Shown one piece after another: positions 8,342 through 15,948 of a stretch of DNA of 22,280 nt. The DNA is from Pseudomonadota bacterium (GTDB lineage: Bacteria > Chloroflexota > UBA6077 > JAJPHF01): assembly GCA_021325365.1 (NCBI GenBank), contig JAJPHF010000040.1:1-22280 (forward strand), in the 5' to 3' direction. The notes under the pieces were generated by a model, which did no database searches, had not been told where the DNA came from, and saw only the letters and a list, made by a program, of their open reading frames with translations. Position 1 is the first letter of the stretch. The number at the start of each line of letters is the position of its first letter. Position numbers and translations under genes: made by a program.

Positions 8342-8371
8342 TTGCTGCCCGCGGCGCGCGTCGTCTATAAG
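8342..8371 (+). promoter_or_regulatory. Sigma70-like promoter of the nitrilase operon
   Basis: TTGCTG (8342-8347) and TATAAG (8366-8371) are separated by 18 bp. The predicted transcript would start near 8378 and give a leader of about 32 nt before the ATG at 8410. It is the only AT-containing hexamer pair in a very GC-rich divergent intergenic region. Confidence 0.55.
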
Positions 8372-8409
8372 CTGGGAGCGGCCCCGCCGCGCGCACCAGG
8401 AGGAGCCTG

Positions 8410-9783
8410 ATGGCCGAGACGCCCTCGCCCAACGGCGCCGCCGAGCCGGCGCATCCGGCCGACGCCGTGTTCGCCCACATCGAGCGACCGCCGCGCGTGC
8501 CCCCCTACCTGGCCGTCGGCCTCTCGACCACCGTGCGCGGCATCAGTCGCCGCGCCGACTGCTGGGTGAACCTGCGCCACCTGGCGAACATGATCCGCAG
8601 CGCTTTCTACACCTGCAGCATCAACCACCCGATCAAGCTCGTCGCGCTGCCGGAAGGCGCGATCACCGGGTTCACCGACGAGGCGTTCGACGTCGACCAC
8701 GTCGTCGCCGCGCGCGAGCTGTTCATCGACATCCCCGGCGAGGAGACCGCCTTCCTCGGCGAGCTGGCGCGGCAGTTCGACACCTACATCATCGCCCAGT
8801 GCAAAGCGCGCTGGCCGGAGGTGATGGCGGACCGCTTCTTCAACACCGCCTTCATCGTCTCGCCGCGGGGCGAGGTCGTCCACAAGTACGCCAAGAACCA
8901 GGTCTTCCCCCGCGAGCGCTCCTGCACGCCGCACGACGTCTACGACCGCTGGGTCGAGGTATTCGGCGACGGGCTGGAGGCATTCTACCCTGTCTACCGC
9001 AGCCCCGAGATCGGCAACATCGGCACGATCGTCTGCAACGACGGGCACTATCCGGAGGCGGTGCGCGCGCTGGCGATGAACGGCGCCGAGGTCGTCTACC
9101 GGCCGTCGATGTCGCAGCCGATGACCGGCAACGGCACCTGGGAGATCCAGAACCGCGCCCACGCCGTGTTCAACAACGTCTACGTCATCGCGCCGAACAT
9201 CGGGCCCTACTACCTGACACCTGGCGTGGAGCACCCCTACGACGTGGCCGGCGGCATGGGCCACATCGTCGACTACATGGGCAACGTAGTCTGCCGCAGC
9301 GCGAGCGGCGCGGACACGGTAGTGGCGGCGCTGATCGACGTCGAGCAGCTCCGGCTGTTCCGCGAGCGCACGCTGCGCGGCAACTGGCTGAAGGACCTGC
9401 GCTGCGAGGTGTTCCAGCCGATGTACGCGCGGCCGATCCATCCGAAGAACATGTGGCTCGAGCAGGCCCCGCTAGGCCACGAGGCGATGGACAAGGTGTT
9501 CCGGGCGAACATCCGCCGCCTGCAGGAGCGCGGCACGTACACGCCGCCGTCGGCCTACTTCCCCGGCGCGCGGTTCCAGCACCCGATCGCCAATCCCGCC
9601 GACCGCCCCTACGAGCGGCTGCGCGAGCAGCTCTGGGAGCCCTGGGGCGCCGAGCTGCGCCCGCACCTGCACACGGCGGACGCCCTCGTGCCGGCGCCGC
9701 CGCCGGCCGCGCCGCCGGCCGATGAGGAGGCCAACGGCGCGACGGCGAGCGAGCCCGAGGGGAAGGAGACGCCGTCGGCCTAG
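8410..9783 (+). CDS. Nitrilase-superfamily carbon-nitrogen hydrolase
   Basis: The protein has 457 residues. The complete Glu-Lys-Cys triad of the nitrilase superfamily is visible: E82 in LPEGAITGF, K162 in HKYAKNQVF, and nucleophile C209 in IVCNDGHYPE. Such enzymes cleave nitriles or amides through a thioester on the Cys; the substrate cannot be read from the sequence. A 30-residue Ala/Pro-rich N-terminal extension and a C-terminal extension of about 100 residues ending in a Pro/Ala/Glu-rich tail make it longer than the usual 270-350 residues. AGGAGGAG lies 5 nt upstream of the ATG. It is the first gene of an operon with a second nitrilase paralogue (64 bp downstream) and an FAD oxidoreductase, suggesting catabolism or detoxification of a nitrogenous compound. 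Confidence 0.9.
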   Translation: MAETPSPNGAAEPAHPADAVFAHIERPPRVPPYLAVGLSTTVRGISRRADCWVNLRHLANMIRSAFYTCSINHPIKLVALPEGAITGFTDEAFDVDHVVAARELFIDIPGEETAFLGELARQFDTYIIAQCKARWPEVMADRFFNTAFIVSPRGEVVHKYAKNQVFPRERSCTPHDVYDRWVEVFGDGLEAFYPVYRSPEIGNIGTIVCNDGHYPEAVRALAMNGAEVVYRPSMSQPMTGNGTWEIQNRAHAVFNNVYVIAPNIGPYYLTPGVEHPYDVAGGMGHIVDYMGNVVCRSASGADTVVAALIDVEQLRLFRERTLRGNWLKDLRCEVFQPMYARPIHPKNMWLEQAPLGHEAMDKVFRANIRRLQERGTYTPPSAYFPGARFQHPIANPADRPYERLREQLWEPWGAELRPHLHTADALVPAPPPAAPPADEEANGATASEPEGKETPSA

Positions 9784-9805
9784 CGATCCCGCTGTGGTTC
9801 CGCCT

Positions 9806-9830
9806 GGCGTCAACCTGCGGCGTCAACCTG
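9806..9830 (+). repeat. Short tandem duplication in the intergenic spacer
   Basis: GGCGTCAACCTGC (9806-9818) is followed at once by GGCGTCAACCTG (9819-9830), a near-perfect 13-bp tandem repeat just upstream of the ribosome site AAGGAAGGGA of the next gene. It looks like a slippage duplication; no function is evident. Confidence 0.6.
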
Positions 9831-9847
9831 TAAGGAAGGGAGCGCAG

Positions 9848-10930
9848 ATGATCAAGCCCTACACCGCCGTCGGTCTGGTGACCACGATCTACGGCTGCCG
9901 CACCCGCGACGACGTGAAGCACAACCTGGAGGAGATCAGCCACCTGATCGTGGCCGCCACCTGGCTGTCCAGCCTCGACCTGCCGGTGCGCCTGGTGGCG
10001 ATCCCGGAGGGCTCGCTGCAGGGCTTCAACGACGAGGTGCTCGACCTCGACCACGTCGAGTTCGCCCGCAACATCGCCCTCGACATCCCCGGTCCCGAGA
10101 CGCGCGTGCTGAGCGACCTGGCGCGCCAGTGGAACGTGTTCATCATGGCCCAGGCCAAGGCGCGCCACGAGGCGTTCGAGGACCGCTTCTTCAACTGCGG
10201 CTTCATCATCGACCCACAGGGCGAGATCATCCTCAAGCACTACAAGCTGGCCACGCTCTATCCCGTCGAGCACTCGGTCACGCCCCACGACGTCTGGGAC
10301 AAGTGGATCGAGCTGTACGGCCGCAGCCTAGACGCCTTCTACCCGGTCGCCGACACGGAGATCGGGCGGCTCGGGATCATGATGGCCAACGAGGGCTCCT
10401 ACCCCGAGAACGCGCGCGGGCTGGCGATGAACGGTGCCGAGGTGGTCTACCGCGCCGCCTACCCGCACCCGCACACCGGCAACGAGATCTTCGAGATCAG
10501 CAACCGCGCGCGGGCGCTCGACAACAACATGTACATCGTGGCGCCGAACACCGGCACCTACTACCTGTTCCCGGACTCGAAGACGCCGATCGACTGCTTC
10601 GGCGGCCGCTCGATGATCGTCAACTACAAGGGGCAGGTCGTCGGCCAGCACCTGTACAGCGGCGGGTCATCCTACGTGGCCGGCACGATCGACATCGAGG
10701 CGCTGCGCGACCACCGCGCGCGGGCGCTCTGGTCGAACTTCATGAAGGACCTGCGCACCGAGATCTACCAGCTCATCTACGAGCAGCCGATCTACCCGAA
10801 GAACCTCTACCTCGACCGCGCGCCCTACAAGCACGCCGAGTACAAGCGCGAGGTGATCGACAAGCAAGTGCGCAAGATGCAGGACGCCGGCATCTGGGCG
10901 CCCCCGAGCGACAACACGCCGCGAGAGTAG
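9848..10930 (+). CDS. Nitrilase-superfamily paralogue lacking the catalytic cysteine
   Basis: The protein has 360 residues and aligns along its length with the preceding nitrilase (for example PEG near the N-terminus, DRFFN, TPHDVWDKW, LAMNGAEVVYR, YPKNLYLD). The Glu and Lys of the triad are kept: E54 (IPEGSLQGF) and K133 (LKHYKLATLYP). The nucleophile elbow reads IMMANEGSYPE, so the Cys is Ala180 (codon GCC at 10385-10387). It is therefore predicted to be a pseudoenzyme or to use other chemistry. The reading frame is intact and the gene keeps a strong ribosome site (AAGGAAGGGA), so it looks maintained rather than decaying. Nitrilases assemble as dimers and spirals, so a regulatory or structural partner for the active paralogue is a reasonable inference. 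The FAD gene starts 11 nt after its stop. Confidence 0.88.
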   Translation: MIKPYTAVGLVTTIYGCRTRDDVKHNLEEISHLIVAATWLSSLDLPVRLVAIPEGSLQGFNDEVLDLDHVEFARNIALDIPGPETRVLSDLARQWNVFIMAQAKARHEAFEDRFFNCGFIIDPQGEIILKHYKLATLYPVEHSVTPHDVWDKWIELYGRSLDAFYPVADTEIGRLGIMMANEGSYPENARGLAMNGAEVVYRAAYPHPHTGNEIFEISNRARALDNNMYIVAPNTGTYYLFPDSKTPIDCFGGRSMIVNYKGQVVGQHLYSGGSSYVAGTIDIEALRDHRARALWSNFMKDLRTEIYQLIYEQPIYPKNLYLDRAPYKHAEYKREVIDKQVRKMQDAGIWAPPSDNTPRE

Positions 10931-10941
10931 GGAGGCTGTCC

Positions 10942-12156
10942 GTGTACGACGCGATCGTCGTGGGCGCGCGCTGTGCCGGAGCGCCGACCGCAATGCTGCT
11001 CGCCCGCCGGGGCTACCGCGTGCTGCTGGTGGACCGGGCGACGTTCCCGAGCGACATCATGTCGACCCACTTCATCCACCTGTACGGGATGGCGCGGCTC
11101 GAGCGCTGGGGGCTGCTGGAGAAGCTCGCGGCGACGAGCTGCCCGCCGATCACGCGGGTGCGGTTCGACGTCGGGCCGTTTGCCCTCAGCGGCATGGCCC
11201 CGCCGGTGGACGGCGCGGGCGAGGCCTACTGCCCGCGGCGCACGGTGCTCGACCAAATCCTGGTCGAGGCCGCCGTGGCGGCCGGCGCGGAGCTGCGCGA
11301 GGGCTTCTCGGTGCGGGAGCTGAGCTGGGATGGGGAGCGGGTCAGCGGCATCCGCGGCTCCGAGCAGGGCGGCCCGGCGGTCGCGGAGGAGGCGCGGATC
11401 GTCGTCGGCGCCGATGGCATGCGGTCAATCGTCGCCCGAAGCGTAGAGACGCCGACCTACCACGACCGGCCGTCGTTGACCTGCGGCTACTACAGCTACT
11501 GGAGCAGCGTGCCCCTCGAGGGCGCCGAGCTGTACCCGCGAGAGGGCTGGTTTGCCTTCGCCTTTCCGACCAACGACGGCCTCGCCTGCATCGCGGCCCA
11601 GTGGCCCCACGGTGAGTTCGCCGCGATCCGCGCGGACGTCGAGGGCCACTTCCTCCGAACGCTCGAGCAGCAAGCGCCCCGGCTCGCCGAGCGAGTGCGG
11701 GCCGGCCGCCGCGAGGAGCGGTTCGTCGGCACGGGCGACTTGCCGAACTTCTTCCGCCGGCCCTACGGCCCGGGGTGGGCGCTGGTGGGCGACGCCGGCT
11801 ACCACAAGGACCCGAACACCGGGCTGGGGATCAGCGACGCGTTCCGGGATGCCGAGCTGCTCGCCGAGGCGATCGACGAGGGGCTGCGGGGGGCCAGGCC
11901 GCTCGACGCGGCGTTGGCCGACTACGAGCGGCGCCGCAACGAGGCGGCGATGCCGCTGTACGCCTTCACCTGCCAGCTCGCCAGCCTGGAGCCGGCCCCG
12001 CCCGAGATGCAGCGGCTGCTGGGGGCGCTGCGCGGCAACCAGGCCGACACGGACCGCTTCTTCGGGGTGCTGGCCGGCTCGGTGCCGGTGGCCGAGTTCT
12101 ATGGCGAGGAGAACGTGCGGCGGATCATCGCGGCGGCCGACGCGGCCCCGGCGTAG
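10942..12156 (+). CDS. FAD-dependent oxidoreductase (monooxygenase / geranylgeranyl-reductase-like)
   Basis: The protein has 404 residues. The N-terminal Rossmann motif VVGARCAGAPTAMLL (6-20) is followed by LLVDRATFPSD, with D31 expected to bind the FAD ribose. The second FAD motif is WALVGDAGYHKDPNTG with D284, and the helix ISDAFRDAELLAEAI follows, as in group A flavin monooxygenases and FixC/geranylgeranyl-reductase-like enzymes. The middle part is less conserved and holds the substrate pocket. GTG at 10942 is chosen because GGGAGG lies 6 nt upstream and the dinucleotide-binding motif then starts at residue 5. The frame stays open far upstream inside the nitrilase gene, but that part is shadow sequence. 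Third gene of the nitrilase operon; it may oxidise the same compound or a product of it. Reaction not determinable. Confidence 0.88.
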   Translation: MYDAIVVGARCAGAPTAMLLARRGYRVLLVDRATFPSDIMSTHFIHLYGMARLERWGLLEKLAATSCPPITRVRFDVGPFALSGMAPPVDGAGEAYCPRRTVLDQILVEAAVAAGAELREGFSVRELSWDGERVSGIRGSEQGGPAVAEEARIVVGADGMRSIVARSVETPTYHDRPSLTCGYYSYWSSVPLEGAELYPREGWFAFAFPTNDGLACIAAQWPHGEFAAIRADVEGHFLRTLEQQAPRLAERVRAGRREERFVGTGDLPNFFRRPYGPGWALVGDAGYHKDPNTGLGISDAFRDAELLAEAIDEGLRGARPLDAALADYERRRNEAAMPLYAFTCQLASLEPAPPEMQRLLGALRGNQADTDRFFGVLAGSVPVAEFYGEENVRRIIAAADAAPA

Positions 12157-12181
12157 AGTGGATTGCCCAAGCCTGAAACCG

Positions 12182-12252
12182 CCGCCCTGGGGGGCGGACC
12201 CAGGCAGCGACCTTCAGGGTGGCTCATTGCGAGCGTAAGCTGCTCTAGCAGC
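12182..12252. terminator. Hairpins between convergent genes, possible terminator
   Basis: Between the FAD gene and the VOC gene, which point at each other, lie two short hairpins: CCGCCC/GGGCGG (12182-12197, 4-nt loop) and GCTGC/GCAGC (12239-12252, 4-nt loop). Neither has a T-run, so intrinsic termination is uncertain. Confidence 0.3.
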
Positions 12253-12264
12253 GTGAGTTACAAA

Positions 12265-12639
12265 CTACACGTAAGTGTGAGTGATGACCTCCAGGACGTG
12301 GCCGTTGGGGTCGCGGAAGTAGAACCCGCGGCCGCCGTAGAGGTGATTGATCTGGCCGTCCTCCAGCGAGCGCGGGCCGCTGCCGAAGGGGATGCCCTCG
12401 TCCTTCACCCGCTGGAGGATGGCGTCGAACTCGTCGTCAGAGGCGAGGAACGCGTAGTGCAGCGGGTCGAACGGCTCGCGGCCCTCGTCGAAGTCCATGG
12501 ACAGGGTGTCGTTGACCTTCACCGGGGCGAAGTGGGCCCAGGGGCCGCGGTACTCCAGTCCGAAGATGCGGGCGAAGAAGCGCGCGGACGCCTCCTTGTC
12601 ATGGGCCGGGACGATCGTGTGGTCGAGATACAGCACCAT
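12265..12639 (-). CDS. VOC-fold (glyoxalase/dioxygenase superfamily) protein
   Basis: The protein has 124 residues, the size of a single VOC protein with two beta-alpha-beta-beta-beta modules. Likely metal ligands are H7 (YLDHTIV), H61 (LHYAFLA) and E117 (GHVLEVITH); the ending FYFRDPNGHVLEV is the hallmark of glyoxalase/bleomycin-resistance/extradiol-type members. The superfamily covers isomerases, dioxygenases, fosfomycin-type resistance enzymes and binding proteins, so the reaction cannot be assigned. GGGAGA lies 6 nt upstream of the ATG. It follows the tryptophan synthase-like gene by 11 bp and is surely cotranscribed with it; the pairing may reflect an aromatic-metabolite role, but that is inference. 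Confidence 0.88.
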   Translation of the reverse strand: MVLYLDHTIVPAHDKEASARFFARIFGLEYRGPWAHFAPVKVNDTLSMDFDEGREPFDPLHYAFLASDDEFDAILQRVKDEGIPFGSGPRSLEDGQINHLYGGRGFYFRDPNGHVLEVITHTYV

Positions 12640-12650
12640 GTCTGTTCTCC

Positions 12651-14015
12651 CTACGCTGGCACCTTCGGCAGGTGCTTGAGCGCCTCTTCGACCTTCTCGC
12701 GCGGGTAGGCGTAGTCCTCAAGCTGGCCGGCGAAGTAGGCATCGTAGGCGGCCATGTCGAAATGGCCGTGGCCGCTGAGGTTGAACAGGATCACCCGCCG
12801 CTCGCTGGCCTCGCGCGCAGCCAGCGCCGACTCGACCACGGCGCGGATGGCGTGCGACGACTCGGGCGCGGGGACGATGCCCTCGTGGCGCGCGAACTGG
12901 ACCGCCGACTCGAAGCAGGCGAGCTGGTGGAAGGCGCGCGCCTCGATCAACTTCTCGTCTAGGAGCTGCGAGATCAGCGGCGCGGCGCCGTGGTAGCGGA
13001 GGCCGCCGGCGTGGATGCCGGCGGGGACGAAGGTGTGGCCGAGGGTGTGCATCCGCACCAGCGGCGTCAGGCCCACCGTGTCGCCGAAGTCGTAGGTGTA
13101 CTCGCCGCGGGTCAGGCTGGGGCAGGACTCCGGCTCGGCGGCCAGGATGCGCGTCTTGCGGCCGTCGCGGATCTTGTCGCGGACGAAGGGTAGGGCCAGG
13201 CCGGCGAAGTTCGAGCCGCCGCCGAAGCAGGCGATCACCTCGTCGGGATACTCGCCGGCCATCTCCATCTGCTTCAGCGCCTCCAGGCCGATCACGGTCT
13301 GGTGCAGGCAGACGTGGTTCAGCACCGAACCGAGGGAGTAGTGGGTGTCCTCGTGGGTGGCAGCGTCCTCCACCGCCTCGGAGATGGCGATGCCGAGCGA
13401 GCCGGGCGACTCGGGGTCCTCGCTCAGGATCTGGCGGCCGGCGTTGGTCCGGTCGCTTGGGCTGGCGATCACCTCGGCGCCGTAGGTCTGGATCATCGAG
13501 CGGCGATAGGGCTTCTGCTGGAAGGACACTTTCACCATGTAAACGGTGCACTCGAGGCCGAACAGGGCGCAGGCGAAGGCGAGCGACGAGCCCCACTGGC
13601 CGGCGCCGGTCTCCGTGCTGAGGCGGCGGGTGCCCTCCTCCTTGTTGTAGTACGCCTGGGCGACGGCGGTGTTCGGCTTGTGCGAGCCGGCCGGGCTGAC
13701 GCCCTCGTACTTGTAGTAGATGTGGGCGGGCGTATCGAGCGCGCGCTCCAGGCGCCGCGCGCGGTAGAGCGGCGACGGGCGCCAGAGACGGTAGACGTCG
13801 CGAATCGGCTCGGGGATGTCGACGTAGCGCTCGGTGCTCACCTCCTGGGCGATGAGCGCCATCGGGAACAGGGGGGCGAGGTCGGCCGGCCCGAGTGGCT
13901 GGCCGGTGCCTGGGTGGAGGGGCGGCGACGGCGGGGACGGCAGGTCGGCGATGATGTTGTACCAGGCCGTCGGGATGTCGTTCTCTCCGAGCAGGTACTT
14001 CGTCGTCTCGGCCAT
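12651..14015 (-). CDS. trpB2: Tryptophan synthase beta subunit-like PLP enzyme, TrpB2 type
   Basis: The protein has 454 residues, matching TrpB2 (about 420-455) rather than the shorter classical TrpB1. The PLP lysine is K113 in GSHKPNTA, the substrate-carboxylate loop is [10 protein letters not shown] (135-144), and the phosphate-binding loop is GGGSN (265-269). The extended N-terminus ([12 protein letters not shown], then [12 protein letters not shown]) is typical of TrpB2. The enzyme condenses indole (or a related nucleophile) with serine; TrpB2 proteins often act without a TrpA partner, salvaging free indole or handling phosphoserine-type donors. No trpA or other trp gene is nearby, supporting a stand-alone role. 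GGGAGGGG lies 5 nt upstream of the ATG at 14015. The VOC gene follows at 11 bp. Confidence 0.93.
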   Translation of the reverse strand: MAETTKYLLGENDIPTAWYNIIADLPSPPSPPLHPGTGQPLGPADLAPLFPMALIAQEVSTERYVDIPEPIRDVYRLWRPSPLYRARRLERALDTPAHIYYKYEGVSPAGSHKPNTAVAQAYYNKEEGTRRLSTETGAGQWGSSLAFACALFGLECTVYMVKVSFQQKPYRRSMIQTYGAEVIASPSDRTNAGRQILSEDPESPGSLGIAISEAVEDAATHEDTHYSLGSVLNHVCLHQTVIGLEALKQMEMAGEYPDEVIACFGGGSNFAGLALPFVRDKIRDGRKTRILAAEPESCPSLTRGEYTYDFGDTVGLTPLVRMHTLGHTFVPAGIHAGGLRYHGAAPLISQLLDEKLIEARAFHQLACFESAVQFARHEGIVPAPESSHAIRAVVESALAAREASERRVILFNLSGHGHFDMAAYDAYFAGQLEDYAYPREKVEEALKHLPKVPA

Positions 14016-14099
14016 CGGTCCCCTCCCATCAGTGCGGATGATAGCCGAGTATAGCCCTTCGGGCCGCGCGGCTGCCTACCCGGGCCCTGGCCACCTGCC

Positions 14100-14105
14100 T
14101 ATAAT
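14100..14105 (+). promoter_or_regulatory. Consensus -10 (TATAAT) upstream of the epimerase
   Basis: A perfect TATAAT stands 108 bp before the epimerase ATG and 32 bp before the first AGGAGGAG ribosome site. No clear -35 is visible 16-18 bp upstream. A transcript from about 14112 would carry both ribosome sites and the palindrome at 14137-14173. Confidence 0.45.
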
Positions 14106-14136
14106 CGGCCCAGCGACGAGCGCAGGAGGAGTTATC

Positions 14137-14173
14137 AATGCGTGGTGTGGGCTTGCAGCCCACACCACGCATT
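14137..14173. repeat. Perfect 17-bp palindrome with 3-nt loop (family copy 1)
   Basis: Arms AATGCGTGGTGTGGGCT and its exact complement flank TGC. The inner 23 bp (14144-14166) fit the pattern GGTGTGRGC-N7-YCACACC, shared with 15200-15222 and 15926-15948. It lies in the probable 5' leader of the epimerase, right after an AGGAGGAG ribosome site. It could be an inserted REP-like element, a regulator site or an RNA hairpin. Confidence 0.85.
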
Positions 14174-14207
14174 CCCGGCTCGTCAGGAGCGGCGAAGGAG
14201 GCGGAAG

Positions 14208-15182
14208 ATGACGGTGCTGGTGACCGGCGGGCTGGGCGCGATCGGTTCGTGGGTGCTGCGCGAGCTGGTGGCGCGGGGCGAGCGACCGTTGGTCTACGAC
14301 TACCGCCCGGACCTGAGCCTGATCCCGGACGTGGCGGAGGCAATTGACCTGCGGATCGGCGACATCCTCGACCTGCCGCATATCTTGCGGCTGGGCCAGG
14401 AGTTCGGCGTCGATCGGATCCTGCACCTGGCGGCGCTGATGCCGCCGCCCTGCCAGGCGAATCCGTACCAGGGGTTCCGCGTGAACGCGGACGGGGCAGT
14501 GCTGATGCTGGAGGCGGCCCGCCTGCTGGGGGCGCGGCGCATCGTCTGCATGAGCAGCAAGGCGGCCTACGGGCCGATCGGCGGCGAGTATGGCTACCCG
14601 ACCTACCGCCCGCTGGACGAGGAGTTCCCGCGGAACCCGACCAACGTGTACGGGGCGACCAAGCTCGCCGTGGAGCACATGGGGCTCGAGTACTACCGCA
14701 CCTACGGAGTGGACTTCGTGGCGCTGCGCCTGTCGAGCACGTACGGGCCGGGGAAGCAGGAGCGCCACGGCGCGGTTGGCATCCCGAGCATGGTGATCGA
14801 GAACGCCTACTACGGCCGGCCGACGCGCCTGCCCCAGGGCGCCGACGAGCGTAATGACCTGATCTACAACCGCGACGTGGCGCGAGCAATCGTCCTCGCC
14901 GGCTTCGCCGAGGGCCTGGAGCACCGCATCTTCAACATCAGCAGCGGCGAGCTGACGACTCTGCCCGAGCTAGTGGCGATCCTGCGCGAGCGGATTCCCA
15001 GCGTGGACGCCGAGATCGGCCCGGGCCTCGATTACATGCAGACCGGCAAGCCGAGCTACTGTCTGTTCGACATCAGCCGGGCGCGGGGGGAGCTGGGCTA
15101 CGAGCCCCAATACGACCTGCGGCGCGGCGTCGACGACTATCTGGCGCTCCTCGACCGCCTGAGCGCGGGGGCTGCCGTCTAA
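14208..15182 (+). CDS. NAD-dependent epimerase/dehydratase (extended SDR)
   Basis: The protein has 324 residues. The NAD-binding motif is TGGLGAIG (6-13), the ribose acidic residue is D31 (VYDYR), and the catalytic residues are S116/S117 (CMSSKAAYG) and Y148-x3-K152 (NVYGATK), as in GalE-like nucleotide-sugar epimerases. The C-terminal part carries the RNDLIYNRDVARAI and FNISSGELTTL segments expected of the family. The substrate is unknown; no sugar-transferase genes accompany it. The ATG at 14208 has AAGGAGG 6 nt upstream and places the Rossmann strand at the N-terminus; an in-frame GTG at 14142 would start inside the palindrome and add an arginine-rich tail. A second ATG (14138) after AGGAGGAG starts a different, overlapping frame. 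Confidence 0.9.
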   Translation: MTVLVTGGLGAIGSWVLRELVARGERPLVYDYRPDLSLIPDVAEAIDLRIGDILDLPHILRLGQEFGVDRILHLAALMPPPCQANPYQGFRVNADGAVLMLEAARLLGARRIVCMSSKAAYGPIGGEYGYPTYRPLDEEFPRNPTNVYGATKLAVEHMGLEYYRTYGVDFVALRLSSTYGPGKQERHGAVGIPSMVIENAYYGRPTRLPQGADERNDLIYNRDVARAIVLAGFAEGLEHRIFNISSGELTTLPELVAILRERIPSVDAEIGPGLDYMQTGKPSYCLFDISRARGELGYEPQYDLRRGVDDYLALLDRLSAGAAV

Positions 15183-15195
15183 AGCGTCTGCCAAC

Positions 15196-15226
15196 CGCTG
15201 GTGTGAGCGGGCAGGTCACACCAGCG
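15196..15226. repeat. 11-bp inverted repeat (family copy 2) between convergent genes
   Basis: Arms CGCTGGTGTGA and TCACACCAGCG enclose 9 nt. The inner 23 bp (15200-15222) follow GGTGTGAGC-N7-TCACACC, like copies 1 and 3. It lies between the ends of the epimerase and arsR-like genes and could act as a bidirectional terminator hairpin, although no T-run follows. Confidence 0.75.
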
Positions 15227-15247
15227 AGCCCGGCTGCGTGCGAGCGC

Positions 15248-15637
15248 TCAGTTGCGGCGGCGTCCCGGGCGGTCGACGACCGAGCCCTCGAGCGACTTGA
15301 CCATTACCGTGACCGCCTGGCCGGCAGCATCCTCGGTGGCGATGCGGTAGAACACGCGGTTGCGGTCGCGGCGGGTGCGGACTAGCTCCTGGTCGCGCAG
15401 CACGCGCAGGTGCTTGCTGACGCTCGGCTGGCTGCGCGCCAGCAGGTGGGTCAACTCCGTTACCGACCGCTCGCCGGGGAGCAGCGCCGCGAGCAGTTGC
15501 AGGCGCACCGGCTCGCGGAGGCCGGTGGCGATGCGGGTCAGCAGCGGCATTGCGTCCGCTTCCAGGAGCGGCAGCGACTCGGGCGAGCCGGCTGCACGGT
15601 GCCCGTTGCTGTGGTGGCGCGTGGCAGCCTGGACCAT
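15248..15637 (-). CDS. ArsR-family winged-helix transcriptional regulator
   Basis: The protein has 129 residues. The winged helix-turn-helix lies at about 38-100: LREPVRLQLLAALLPGE, then SVTELTHLLARSQPSVSKHLRVLRD (recognition helix about 70-80) and a wing RDRNRVFYRIA. There is no Cys in the whole protein, so the classical ArsR metal-thiolate site is absent; metal binding by His/Asp, another ligand, or none is possible. The ATG at 15637 has GGAGGA 6 nt upstream; the open frame extends upstream, but through the promoter at 15752-15781. A 30-residue N-terminal tail rich in His precedes the domain. Its targets are unknown; copies 2 and 3 of the nearby palindrome flank it, so autoregulation or control of the neighbours is worth testing. 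Confidence 0.88.
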   Translation of the reverse strand: MVQAATRHHSNGHRAAGSPESLPLLEADAMPLLTRIATGLREPVRLQLLAALLPGERSVTELTHLLARSQPSVSKHLRVLRDQELVRTRRDRNRVFYRIATEDAAGQAVTVMVKSLEGSVVDRPGRRRN

Positions 15638-15751
15638 TGCAATCCTCCTCCGCGCTCGGCGCGTACTTCCGGCCCACCGATGATAGACGCAGCAGCAAAC
15701 ATGCCACTGCCTGGATGGACTGGCTTTATGACCGGTTTCTGTATGCGCCCT

Positions 15752-15781
15752 AGTATATTCACACCTCGATGTTTCGTTCAA
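15752..15781 (-). promoter_or_regulatory. Sigma70-like promoter for the arsR-like gene
   Basis: On the minus strand TTGAAC (15781-15776) and TATACT (15757-15752) are 18 bp apart. A transcript from about 15745 would have a leader of roughly 108 nt before the ATG at 15637. Confidence 0.55.
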
Positions 15782-15875
15782 GTAACTCCAGTGCAACCGC
15801 GCCGGCCGCCGCCGACGGCGGTAGGCCGGCGCGAGCGGGCCGGGACGGCCTGGTAAGCCCCGCGCCGCCATCTCC

Positions 15876-15881
15876 TATACT
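15876..15881 (+). promoter_or_regulatory. Possible -10 element for the DUF350 gene
   Basis: TATACT on the plus strand, 105 bp before the DUF350 ATG. No matching -35 was found. A transcript from here would carry the palindrome at 15926-15948 in its leader. Confidence 0.35.
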
Positions 15882-15925
15882 GGGGCGTTCACGCCTAAGA
15901 ACGCCTTACGGAACTCGGCACATCT

Positions 15926-15948
15926 GGTGTGAGCAGCATGCTCACACC
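15926..15948. repeat. 10-bp inverted repeat with 3-nt loop (family copy 3)
   Basis: GGTGTGAGCA, GCA, TGCTCACACC. Same length and outline as the inner 23 bp of copies 1 and 2. It lies 38 bp before the DUF350 start, probably in the 5' leader. Confidence 0.8.

Noticed and set aside
8280..9725. Long frames overlapping the nitrilase genes (481 codons plus, 8280-9725; 358 and 367 codons minus, 8365-9441 and 9185-10288).
   Set aside because: The overlapping nitrilases have catalytic motifs and ribosome sites; these frames are low-complexity and have no recognisable domain.
10129..10941. An N-terminal extension of the FAD oxidoreductase, since its frame is open from 10129.
   Set aside because: The extra 271 codons overlap the second nitrilase and are Arg/Pro-rich; a GTG with GGGAGG directly before the Rossmann motif is the natural start.
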